DNA of 64,000 bases from Ampelocalamus luodianensis (lineage: Eukaryota; Streptophyta; Magnoliopsida; Poales; Poaceae), in the NCBI GenBank assembly GCA_036346255.1, contig CM070635.1:44791715-44855714 (forward strand), written 5' to 3'. The notes below the pieces were generated by a model, which made no database searches, had not been told where the DNA came from, and was given only the letters and a program-made list of their open reading frames with translations. A program made the translations under genes and the position numbers. Below, piece by piece: positions 1 to 10,163 of the stretch (the stretch's first letter is position 1; each line of letters starts with the position of its first letter).

Positions 1-2125
1 AAGCTCTGAGTGATTCCGACCAGTTTGTCTATGTTAGTTGATTACTTCTGTATCCTCAAGTCTCTTGTTTACCTTTACAACTTTATCTTCTGATGAGATT
101 AGAAGCTGGATCAAAATGATCTGCGCCGGAGAGCCTGGCGACAAGGCTAGTTTTCCTCGGATCTTAGCGGTCGTTTCCACCAAAGAGAGGGCCGAGAGAC
201 TTAGAGTAAGACTATCAACTGTGCTTTTTTTCCTTTGACGTGTAGTCGGTCGGGTTGAGGATCAACGAGGCCACTGAAAGATGTGAGCCGATTGATGATC
301 CGACCACCCTTACGACCATACAGGATGTCAACCTTCCAGATGTAGGTAACTGAACATAAATGTTTATCTTTGATAAATGATTTTCATCGCCTAATTATCT
401 TTGATGATTTATTTAGGTGGTTGTCGTACACTCCAGCAAGGTTGCTAAGGACCTCCCAGTCGCTACTGAAGCTACTGTTTTGGAGGTCGATGAATCTACA
501 CCCACTGATCCGGCGACCAGGGACCTTATCCTTGACCAACTAGTCGTGGAAATTGCTTTTGATTTTCAATCAGTGGATGTGCAAGATCTATTCAACCCTG
601 CTGGTTCAGAACCGGTGAAATTGTTTGAGAAGAAAAGGAAAGCCAGTACAGATTTTACTCCGATGCGTTAAAAGGTTAAACTCAAAAAATTAACTAGGTA
701 TATTTAAATAAAGAAGTCATATAGATACATACCTTGAATATTTTTGATATGTTGGAACCTTGATCTTCCTTGCTTTTTTTCTTTTGTAGATCTTCTGGTG
801 TTCCAGTCGTCTCCGACCAGAACACTCCTCAGGAAAAGGTTCCTAGGAAAGAGGTGATCGTGGAGGTTCCTGATCAGGACACTCCTCAGGCTAAGACTGC
901 AGAGGATGAAGTGGCTGAAGAAGCACCCGAGCAGGTATCGGTACCGACATCTGCTCTGGATCCATTAGTGATTCTCACTCCGTCTCCGGAGGTAGTCATC
1001 CCTGGAGATCCCCAACAGGTTCCACCTCCCCTTGGAAATACTCCTCAGGCTAACAAGTTCTCTTTTTCCCCACGATTTATCGAGGATAAGAAACTTGACG
1101 ACGCAGTGAAAGATATCGGATCGTCAAGTTGAGATAGGTCCAGATATGATTTTTGCCGAATATAATGACATGACAATTCGGGTAAGTGTTTTACAACCAT
1201 CTTTATAACTCTTTCTTCTAAAGTTTCTTTGAAAACTTATCAAAGAAATGGACTTTTGTAGCATATGGTCGAGAACTACGCTGTGGTCGGAGGGCTGACC
1301 CAACGAATAAAAAATTTGGAGCAAAAACACTACGATTTGAGAAGTAAGAACTTTTCTCTTTTAACTTGTCTTCTTATATTTCATCATTCTGTCCCCCTTT
1401 GTAACTAAATTTTGTCTCATTATCATATTTGATAGATTTAGAGAAAATTAAAAAGAGATTGTGGCTAAGGAAGCCATGATAATAAAACTTAAAGAAGAAA
1501 ATCAAAATAAAGACCGGTCGATTGCGCATGCAATGACCAAACAAAAGGAGGTTTTCGACTCTTGTGAGAAGAAAATCAAAGGTAACTAGTCGTAGACTTG
1601 ACCAGTGTTCCATGACTCCAATTTAAAGTGTATGTTGACTCCTTTTCATCCACTCGTGTAGAAAAAACTCAAGCACTTGAACGAGCGGAGAAAACTCTCG
1701 AGTTTGAGCGTGGCCAAGGGGCTGAATTTGATCGAAGTCTTAAAGACAAAGTCAAGGCTCTGAACAAGATGTTTTTCGACCTAGGGTCGGGAACGCAACT
1801 GCCCATTCTAAAAGACCCTGCGGAGAGAATCAATTTTCTTGGTCATCAACTCGAAGATCTCAAGAGAATGATAACACTCTTTCGAGAGAACCATGCCAGG
1901 ACAATGAAGGAAGCTATTGTGAATGGAGTTAGTGTTGCCTTGGCGAAACTAAAGGCTTCCGACCTCTCTATCTGTCTTGGAGCTATTGAAGAGGACTTCG
2001 ACTGCTCTGAAGATGAAGCAACAAAACTTCTCGAGGAAATAAGGCCTCTCGGAGCGAAAGTTGCGGAGGAAATGGAAGTCGGATCTCCATCACGCAGCGA
2101 TCAGTCTGGTGGTTCTAACAAGTAG
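1..2125 (+). pseudogene. Antisense ORF of the gypsy element, multi-exon-like remnant
   Basis: Open blocks on the plus strand (38-238, 417-671, 770-1132, 1628-2125) are separated by AT-rich intron-like gaps and run opposite to gag-pol. The last block encodes about 165 residues, rich in Glu, Lys and Leu and likely coiled coil, ending in a Ser/Gly-rich tail after a natural stop at 2123-2125. The third block has repeated acidic Pro/Glu/Val segments. Such coiled-coil proteins are often annotated as unclassified retrotransposon proteins in grasses. I cannot assign a function, and I did not resolve every splice junction. The position fits the antisense gene of Grande-like elements. It could instead be a captured host gene fragment. 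Confidence 0.5.
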
Positions 2126-3124
2126 ATGGATGTAAAATTTAGACTTTGTAAATGAAACTTACCTTTTATCATCAACGAAGTTCTTGTTTTGTCTTATCAA
2201 TGTTATTAAACACTCATATATTTTCTAGCTCCCGATTGCTTATATTAGTAGATGAACTTTACTAAAGAAGCAGTAGACCAAGAAATGGAGCAATAACTAC
2301 GACCATGGTATGTGTGCTGATAATGTTTGTAAAAAATGATCTAGTGAACACTAGAAATTCATGTGGTCGGAACCGATTTATGATTTCGACTAGTCTAGAT
2401 CTTGTCCATTATCGAATCACTGTGATATACTACATATAGTCTGAAGATATAACAAGACTTGCTTTGATGAGAAGAAAAGTATGCAAAAAATGTATGCAAA
2501 AAAGGAAATGATAAGTATCTTTATTTATATAAATTATTCGAAACCGTCGTAAGGAATCCCAAGAATTAAAGACTTGTACAATATTTCGCGAAACATGCTC
2601 ATGCTCAAGTCCGACTGGCAGCGAGGATCGTAGGAAAAGGACCGTCGCTAGGAAGCTCCTTCCAGTGGGCAGGACCACGTGCAGAGAGGAGAGACTTCGA
2701 CTAGGAGGCTTTCCGTGTCCCGACAAGTAACCAAACAAAAGTAGAACAAAATGTTGAAATAGAATAGTAATCTTCGAAATCTCAAGGAATAACAAAACCA
2801 TATAAGTTGTGTGAGTTGGGCTCCTTATACTCGCATGTTTCTTTAAGAAAGGAGTATGTGGTCGTGCGTGAGAATCATTGAAGCAATGATCACGACTAAG
2901 ACCGATTGGGCTTTTGACAATGAAGTCATAACCAATGAGTAATGGAGATCTCTCTTGGTTTTTTTGTAAAGGGATATCGGAGAGAATGAGTGTCTTCTCC
3001 GACCAATCATCAACAATAATGGTATATGACCATTAGCAACGAACAATAATTATAAATAACCATACTTATCATGAAAAAGGAAATGCATCTTTATTGAAAT
3101 ATGAAATGAAATAAATGAAAGGAA
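2126..3124. other. Spacer between the antisense ORF and pol
   Basis: AT-rich sequence with no supported coding region. It holds the 3' flank of the antisense ORF and the 3' end of pol. The short minus-strand ORFs here have no recognisable domains. The motif GGTCG/CGACC recurs here as it does through the rest of the gypsy element, consistent with one element spanning the region. Confidence 0.5.
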
Positions 3125-4480
3125 TTATACAAAGAACTTACACAATTGATCAATATTTGAAGAATTAGACAAGATTTGCCCGTCCGACATAGCTAACCGT
3201 ACCGAACCTGGTCGGGTGACTTCGACCACAGTGTATGGACCTTCCCACTTGGGTGAAAGTTTGTTGCGACTCGCTTGGTTCTGAATTTTTCTGAGAACTA
3301 GATCCCCTACAATTAGGCTGCGAGATTGCACCTTACGACTGTGGTATCGACGCATGGCTTGTTGGTAGATCGCTGATCGTATCAAGACTTGATTTCGTCG
3401 TTCTTCAAGAAAATTGATGTCATCAAGTCGCCGTTCACATTGATCATTTTCAGTAAAACAATCAGTCCGAGCAGAACCAATTTTTAGTTCTTGAGGAAGC
3501 ATGGCTTCATCCCCATAAACAAAAAAGAATGGTGTTTCACCGGTCGCACGACTAGTTGTGGTAGGAACAACCCATAACACAGAAGGAAGTTCTTGAACTC
3601 AAGCCTCTGACCGTGTAATTAACTGGTCGAAAACTCGTCGTTTGATTCCTTGCATTATGATACCATTGGCACACTTAACTGCTCCGTTGCTCTGTGGATG
3701 AGCAACAGAAGTGTAATGTATCTTGATACCTAGGTCGTCACAGAATTCCTGAAAATTATTGCTTGAGAACTGGGTACCGTTATCCGTGATTATACGACTA
3801 GGTACACCAAATCGTGTGATCACATTTTTTGTGAGAAACCTCTTGGCAGTCTCAGTTGTAGTTTTTACAACTGGCTCGGCTTCGATCCATTTAGTGAACG
3901 TGTCAATCATGACGAAAAGGAACTCAAAGCCCCCGGGTGCTCTTGGAAAAGGTCCTAGAATGTCTAGTCCCCAGGTTGCAAAAGGCCAAGAAAGAGGAAT
4001 TGTTTGCAAAGTTTGGGACGACTGACACACTTGTCGGCTGTAAAACTGACATTGTATGCACTTCGTCATGAGCTCTTTTGCATCATGAAGGGCAGTTGGC
4101 CGGTAGTATCCTTGTCTAAAGGCTTTACCGACCAACGTTCTGTAGGAATGATGAGCTCCACAGACTCCTCCATGAATTTTGGTTAGCAACTTAATGTCAG
4201 CCGGTTGAGATATGCATCTCATCAACACTCCGTGAGATCCTCGCTTATACAAGGTACATTCAATAAGAGTGTATGATTTGGCTTTTCGTGCTATACGATC
4301 AGCCTCTACATGATCTTCTGGAATGAGGTCATGCTGAAGATAATTGTAGATCGATGTCATCCAATCTCTACCGTGATCGTGATGGCGCCAACCATCATCG
4401 ACCTGTGGAGTATCCATGTTTGCAAAATCGAGGTGTGTGACCTCCTTACGAACATCTATGTCCTCGGAAGGCTCGACCAT
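3125..4480 (-). pseudogene. Gypsy integrase remnant
   Basis: The first ORF (4480-3599) contains the integrase zinc finger: a His pair within 'HGGVCGAHHSYRT' and Cys pair 'CIQC'. It then has the catalytic core, with the first Asp in 'GLDILGPF' and the second in 'ITDNGTQF'. The expected third catalytic residue, Glu, falls in 'NGAVKCANG' and is replaced by Lys. The C-terminal part (3580-3125, with 'WEGPYTVVEV') is in the same frame but separated by an in-frame stop near 3599. Integrase inserts element cDNA into host DNA; this copy should be catalytically dead on two counts. Confidence 0.85.
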
Positions 4481-4716
4481 CGAGGGTGAATCGAGTTTCT
4501 CGAGAAAAACTCGGGCGGGACGGACGTCCTTGTAGAAGCCATCCGTGCCAATTGATTTGCTAGAAAGTTTTCCTTTCTAGGAATGTGTTGGATCTGAAAA
4601 CCGAAGAAATGCTTTTTGAGTTTTCGTACTTCCGCCAGATATGATGACATCTTGGTACTAGAGCACTGACACTCTTTCCCTACTTGATTCGCTACTAGTT
4701 GAGAATTGCCTTTCAC
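4456..4716 (-). pseudogene. Gypsy RNase H remnant
   Basis: The translation contains 'GNSQLVANQVGKE' and 'HIPRKENFLANQLARMA', both characteristic of the C-terminal half of gypsy RNase H just before integrase. RNase H degrades the RNA strand of the RNA-DNA hybrid during reverse transcription. The N-terminal half (about 4720-5040) is interrupted by stops and frame changes, so no complete domain remains. Confidence 0.75.
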
Positions 4717-5043
4717 TAGTAATCTGCGAATCCCGAGCGAACGAGGTGCTCAAAGTCCTGCCAGCAAACCTTCGTATTCTGTCACATTGTTAGTAGAAGA
4801 AAGTTTAACTGAATGGCGTACTTTATTTGTTCACCAGTAGGGGAAATCAAGACGACCCCAGCCCCCCGAGCCGTGGAGCATCAAGGAACCATCAAAGTAC
4901 ATTATCCACTCATCGTGGTGTTCGTACTCGGGCCCTTGGGTGGGTTCAAGGTTTGTCCATTCGACAATGAATTCTGCTATTGCCTGGGACTTGATTGATG
5001 TTCGTCGGATGAAATAGAGGTAGAACGCCTCAAGCTCAACCGC

Positions 5044-6060
5044 CTATTTTGCTATTCGTCCTGATGACTCCCTGTTTCCTAGGACTTGACCAAGGGGATA
5101 CCCAGTTGGTACGACCACTTTATGGGCATGAAAATAATGCCTTAGTTTCCTTGAAACCATAAGGAGACCATAGAGCAACTTTTGTACCTGTGGATATCTT
5201 TCCTTTGGTCCATGTAAGACTTCGCTTACGTAATATATCGACCGTTGGACTTTGTCACGTTCTACGACCAGCACACCACTAACTGTTTGTGGTGCTGCAG
5301 CCACGCAAATCAGTAATGTCTCTCCCAATCTTGGAGAAACTAAGATTGGAGGACTCGTAAGGTACCTTTTAAGTTCTTCGAAGGCGTTGCTTGTCTCTTT
5401 AGTCCATTCGAAACTTCCATGTTTCTGGAGAAGCTTGAAGAAAGGTAGTCCTTTTTCACCTAACTGCGCTATGAAGCCGGTTAGCTTTTGAACTTCCTTC
5501 TTTGTGGTTGGAGGGCGCATCTGATCGATGGCGGCGATTTTTATTGGGTTTGCTTCAATGCCCCTAGCCGAAACCAGGAACCCAAGAAGCTTTCCAGATG
5601 AAACTCCGAACATACATTTCTCTAGATTTAACTTAAGGTTATGACATCTTAAGTTATTGAAAGTCTCTTATAAATCTAGAATGTGATCGCCGGCGTTGAT
5701 GCTTTTTACGACCAAATCATCAACGTAGGCTTCAAGATTCCGACCTATCTGCGGACTAAATTTTTTTGCATCAACCTTTGGAATGTTGCACCAGCATTTT
5801 TGAGACCAAATGACATCTTTACATAATAGTAAGTATCATATGGAGTGATGAAGGAAGTTTTCTCCTCGTCTTCTTTACTCAAATTAATCTGGTGGTACCC
5901 TGAGTAGGCATCTAAAAAACTTAATAACTTACACCCGGAAGTAGAGTTTACAAGTTGATCAATGCGAGGAAGGGGAAAGTCATCATTCGGACAAGCTTTA
6001 TTAGGATCTGTAAAGTCGATACACATTCGTCACTTTTCATTGGCTTTTTTTAACCATTAC
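5044..6060 (-). pseudogene. Gypsy reverse transcriptase remnant
   Basis: The block at 6026-5745 carries RT palm motifs 'CIDFTDPNKACPND', 'LPRIDQLV', 'FLDAYSGYHQI' and 'MSFGLKNAGATFQRLM'. It then meets a stop; the catalytic YVDD box is found just downstream (about 5713-5724) in another frame, so a frameshift lies in the A/T run near 5755-5765. The block at 5613-5044 continues with 'GKLLGFLVSARGIEANP' and 'LTGFIAQL', the RT thumb and RNase H junction. The frameshift separates the palm from its catalytic Asp pair. Confidence 0.85.
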
Positions 6061-6512
6061 AGGATTGGCGAGCCACTCTGGGTGGTCGACCTCACGAATG
6101 AACCCAGTCTTGAGAAGCTTGTCAATCTCCGACTGGATTGTTTCCTTCCGATCAGGTGTGAAACGCCTCAGCTTCTGCTTGATCGGTTTTTTGTTAGGCT
6201 ACAAGGTGAGCCTATGCTCGATCACCTCCTTGGGGACTCCAGGCATATCGGACGCCTGCCAGGCGAATACGTCCTAGTTTGGTCGGAGGAAGGAGATGAG
6301 CAACTCTTCCTATTTAAGGTTGAGTCCTGCTCCGAGCAGTATCTTGACACCCTCTGGAGAAGCACTTTCGTTGAGTTGTACCTCTTTTATCTGGTCGGAA
6401 GGTTTTGGTGTCATCTTTGGTCTTGAGTGCTTGACCTGCATGGTAGTGGTGTTAGTTCCCCAGGTCGGAAGTTCGTCGACCAGTTCCAAACATTTCCGAT
6501 CACATGCGCAGG

Positions 6513-7238
6513 CTATTTTTGATCGCCTCGAACCGTGATGACCCCCTTTGGTCCCGGCATCTTCAAACTCTGATAACCGTAATGCGTGGCTATCAGGAAT
6601 TTTACTAAGGCCGGACGACCAAGGATCACATTATATGCGGTTTCGAAATTTACCACATCAAATGAAATCTTTTCTGTCCGGAAGTTGTCAGGTCTTCCGA
6701 ACGTAACTAGTAGGTACAAGTGCCTTATTGGCTTGGCGGTAGATCTAGGAACTATGCAATGAAAGGCATATTTCACAGGTTTTACCTTAGATTTGGGAAT
6801 CTGCATGTCTTCCAATGCGCTTGCAAATAAAATATTTAAAAAACTACCCCCATCTATCAAGACTCGATTAACCTTGCAATTATTAATAGTAGACTCAACG
6901 ACAATAGGGAACCTACCTGGTCGAGTCGAAGGGATAGGGCAATCTTCTTTACTGAAAGAGATTATTGTCTCTAGCCACCTTAAAGGTTTAGCGGCGATCG
7001 AAGGTTCGGTAAGGTTGACTTCCCGCTCCATGGCCTTCAGATGACGTCTCGACTCGTAAGAAGAAGATCCACCGAAGATCACGTCGACAGTGTGCTGAGG
7101 TTCTTGGTACTCTATTTTTTCGACACCGTCTTTATTCTTCTTGGATCTTGCCTCCCGGAGCTCTTGTATTGAGGGGAGTGTACCTTTACCTGCATAATAA
7201 TCTTCTAGCTTCTTTTGCCAAGCACGGCAATTACGCAA
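6513..7238 (-). pseudogene. Gypsy aspartic protease region
   Basis: This 241-codon open block starts with 'NCRAWQKKLEDYYAGKG', usual at the gag-protease boundary of grass gypsy elements. It contains the retropepsin-like active site 'RVLIDGGSFLNIL' and ends with 'VILGRPALVKF', the second hallmark of the fold. The protease would release gag and pol proteins from the polyprotein. This block is intact, but it is separated from gag and RT by stops in all directions. Confidence 0.8.
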
Positions 7239-7545
7239 ATCGTGTCCTGCTTGCTAGTGAAGAGGACACCACTTCTTATTTTTCTTGTATTCATTGGTCG
7301 GGGCTTTAGCCTTGCCATGGCCAGAATAATCCTTTCTTCCCTTGGTGGATTTTTAGGAACCGTAAGAACCTCCTTATCGTCGGTTTTGTGGTGTCTCTTT
7401 TTTTGAGAGCCTTCTTTTGCTTTCTTTCCGTCTTATCTAAGCCAGATTGAGGGATTTTATCTTTTCGATCAATGGCCTCGTTCCACTCCATCGCCTCGCT
7501 GGCGGTCGTGTACTTGTCAGCTATATCGAAAAGCTCGATGGTTGT

Positions 7546-9388
7546 TCATGGGGGATGTATAGCTAAATCCTCTGTAAACCTTCCGTTTCTTAACCCTGCT
7601 TTGAAGGCTTGGATGACAGAAGATTCTGCAACCTCTGGTATTGAATTACGAACCTGGCTAAATCTTTTGATGTACTGCCGGAGAGTCTCGTTAGATTTTT
7701 GTAGGATTCGGTGGAGATCGTCATCTTTTCCAGGGCGATCATACGTACCCTGAAAATTTGCAATCAGAAGATCGCAAAGTTGCTCCCAAGTATACACTGA
7801 CCCGACCGATAGGTTGAGTAATCACGACCGGGTTGATCCTTCTAATACCGTGGGAAGATAGTTAGCCATTATATTTTCATCACCACCAGTGGCTCTGATG
7901 GTGGTGGTGTATATCTGGAGAAATTTCAAAGTATTTTGAGTCCCATTGAATTTGTCCAGATTGGCCGATCGGAACCTATTTGGCCAATGCACAGTCTGGA
8001 GCCCTGCGGAGAAGGCTCGACAACCTGTGATAGTTTCATGGCGCATTCTTTGGAAATGTGCCGGATTATAATCGGACGGAGATCGGCTTCTAAGATTAGA
8101 TTGCCGGTGCTCCGGTGTTCTGATTCGGTCGTGGACGTTGATAGGACGCCTCTGACCGCTTGCTTGATTCAGATGATGTTGAAGATCATCAGGTCCAAGC
8201 GATTGCTCCTCTTGACGAAGTGAGGGTGAAGATTCTTGGAACAGCCTTCTCCCCTCATGACTCATTGATCGGAATCATCGAGGTGGTCTTGGTATCAACT
8301 GGTCTTCAACGTGATCATGCTGGTCCCTAGGGCGGGAAGAGTGATGTGATGAAGTCATGGTCTGACTTTGCGAGTGCCTTTGTTCTCGATATGCTTCTGT
8401 GTGCTGCATAGTCTGTTGGATAATTTCTGATACTTAACCCACAAGTTGGACAAAACCTGGAGTCTCTGCCAAAGCATCGTCAGAAGTATTTAAAATATCT
8501 CTAACTCGCTGCAGGTTTTGTACCGTCACCGAAGGTCTCAAAGGGTTTATGCCAGAAGAGGATGTCTGATGGTCTGAATCCCCGACCTCCTGGTCGGTCT
8601 TGTTTGGTCCCTTACATTGGTTGGGGAAGAACCAGTCGAATTAACTGATGGATGTCCACCAGTTCTGTTACCTCTGGCATTTGGTGCCTAACCGCTCGTA
8701 CCATCTCCATTATTATGTGGTGGCGAGGCAACGTATGGAGGACCGTACACGGTATTTTGATCTGTATCTCCGATTGCATTGACCTCGTGCTTCCAGCAGT
8801 GATCCTCCGATGAGCTTTCGTCGTAATCGATGGAGAGTCTTTCAGAGCTTCTGCGAGAAGCTTCCATGATGGAGAGTGGTCGGTAATCAGCACTTCCTGA
8901 GGTCTTCGTAATGGTCTCAACCTGATCCGGCGGATTGTCGATCATATGCTGAGCCTTATCATCCCCACTCGGTTTATGACCATTGGGGGTTTCATCGACA
9001 CCGTCACCAGATGTCGGTTGGCTCCTGGAATTGCCAGAAGTCGTTGGTGAGTACCTGTCAACCATGATCGCATCAAGGGTATAGTGGTCCTCGAATTGCG
9101 GTGTTGAGTTTTCGTCACCTTTTTTGCTGGTCGAAAAGTCCGGGCTTGTAGAGGTTTTTGGGTGTTTCGAACTTGTGGGAGCACTTCCTCTGAAACCGCC
9201 ATTGATCGTAGAGGTGTATCCTCATCCATCCGGTCGACATCGCCGATATCCGCGATGGGCGAACCGGCAGAGGAGGATGATGATGAAGAGACTCCGTTTT
9301 CCTGCATGGCGCGGATGCATGCGTCCATGTCGAGGTTGGACTAGTCCACCAGGTCGAACCAGTTTTCCTCGTCCCAACTTCCTGCCAT
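7546..9388 (-). pseudogene. Gypsy gag remnant
   Basis: A plausible gag start at 9388 ('MAGSWDEENWFDLVD') is followed within 16 codons by a stop. Further blocks in shifting frames give a Ser-rich acidic N-terminus (to about 8690) and an Arg/Gln-rich stretch (8265-7822). The retrotransposon gag domain (7797-7546) has 'YTWEQLCDLLIANFQGTY' and 'LRQYIKRFSQVRN', typical of the core. Gag packages element RNA. Many stops show long decay. Confidence 0.75.
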
Positions 9389-9470
9389 AACCGCATAAGC
9401 GATTACGAATGGGAAATGGACAAGGATTTGATGAGCGAAGAACTTCTTCCAAGATTCCACGCCGTGTTCC

Positions 9471-9487
9471 CCACAGACGGCGCCAGC
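9471..9487 (-). promoter_or_regulatory. Primer-binding-site-type segment next to the LTR
   Basis: Immediately inside the LTR, the minus strand reads GCTGGCGCCGTCTGTGGGG. This TGGCGCCGTCTGTGGG-type sequence is the usual junction between 5' LTR and internal region in many grass gypsy elements and is where the tRNA primer would pair. I did not identify the tRNA. Confidence 0.6.
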
Positions 9488-10161
9488 TGTCGACGATCAA
9501 GACGTCGATCTTATGAAAAGAATAGGAGAGAATGACGTGGAAATTCTGGAGAGATAATGGGACTGCTCTTTTATTAATATGAACTGGAATTTACAGGGAA
9601 TACCTTCTGACTAGATGGTGAATTACTCCTGTTTACACTAAGAACACTGCTTGTTATGCTATAATATCATACTTAAAACACTAATCTAATGTCTATACTT
9701 TAGTCCGATCCGAGACCCCTTTTGCTCTGTCCATGCTCCATCTTTAAATAGCTCTTGAAGATATGGCTGTTACTTCTGGAGAAGACGTCTGTTGTGAAGC
9801 ATCGCGACTAGTCGGAGCGGTATGACGGTTGATGGAGAATCAACCGTTCGACGGTTGTATGCTTGTGAGGTACTCAACCGCATGGTGGTTGTTCATCAGT
9901 GTTTCAGGATAAGAAACATCGTGTGGTATGGAATATACGCACACGTTCCACTCATCACACGGTAGAGAATATACCTGGAATCAATTCCAAACATCAGTTC
10001 ATACCCTGTACGAGCAGCTCCCTGGTCGGAGATTAGGCACAGGACCTCGTCCGACCAGGGTACCCATTGTGTAACCTCTGGAATCTCTACGACCAATGAG
10101 GTCGGAACCTCAGGGGTTACGACCATGAAGACGTATGGTCTTTTATGTATTAAAAATAACA
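9488..10161 (-). repeat. 5' LTR of the gypsy element
   Basis: On the plus strand it starts with TGTCGACGATC at 9488, directly beside the primer-binding segment, and ends with AATAACA at 10161 (10163 is also possible, because the next two bases repeat CA). These give the TG...CA ends of an LTR, about 674 bp. It contains recurring GGTCG/CGACC motifs as in the internal region. The mate is outside the window, so the TSD cannot be tested. Confidence 0.7.
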
Positions 10162-10163
10162 CA

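Larger units (their letters stand above)
1..10161 (-). mobile_element. Ty3/gypsy LTR retrotransposon, decayed, cut by the left edge of the window
   Basis: Read on the minus strand from right to left, the order is LTR (9488-10161), a primer-binding-type segment, gag, protease, reverse transcriptase, RNase H and integrase, then a spacer and an ORF on the opposite strand. Protease-RT-RNase H-integrase is the Ty3/gypsy order. The second LTR is not visible and probably lies left of base 1. All protein domains carry stops or frameshifts, so the copy cannot move by itself. An ORF on the antisense strand between pol and the distal LTR is known from some large grass gypsy families such as Grande; assignment to a named family would need a library search. 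Confidence 0.85.
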
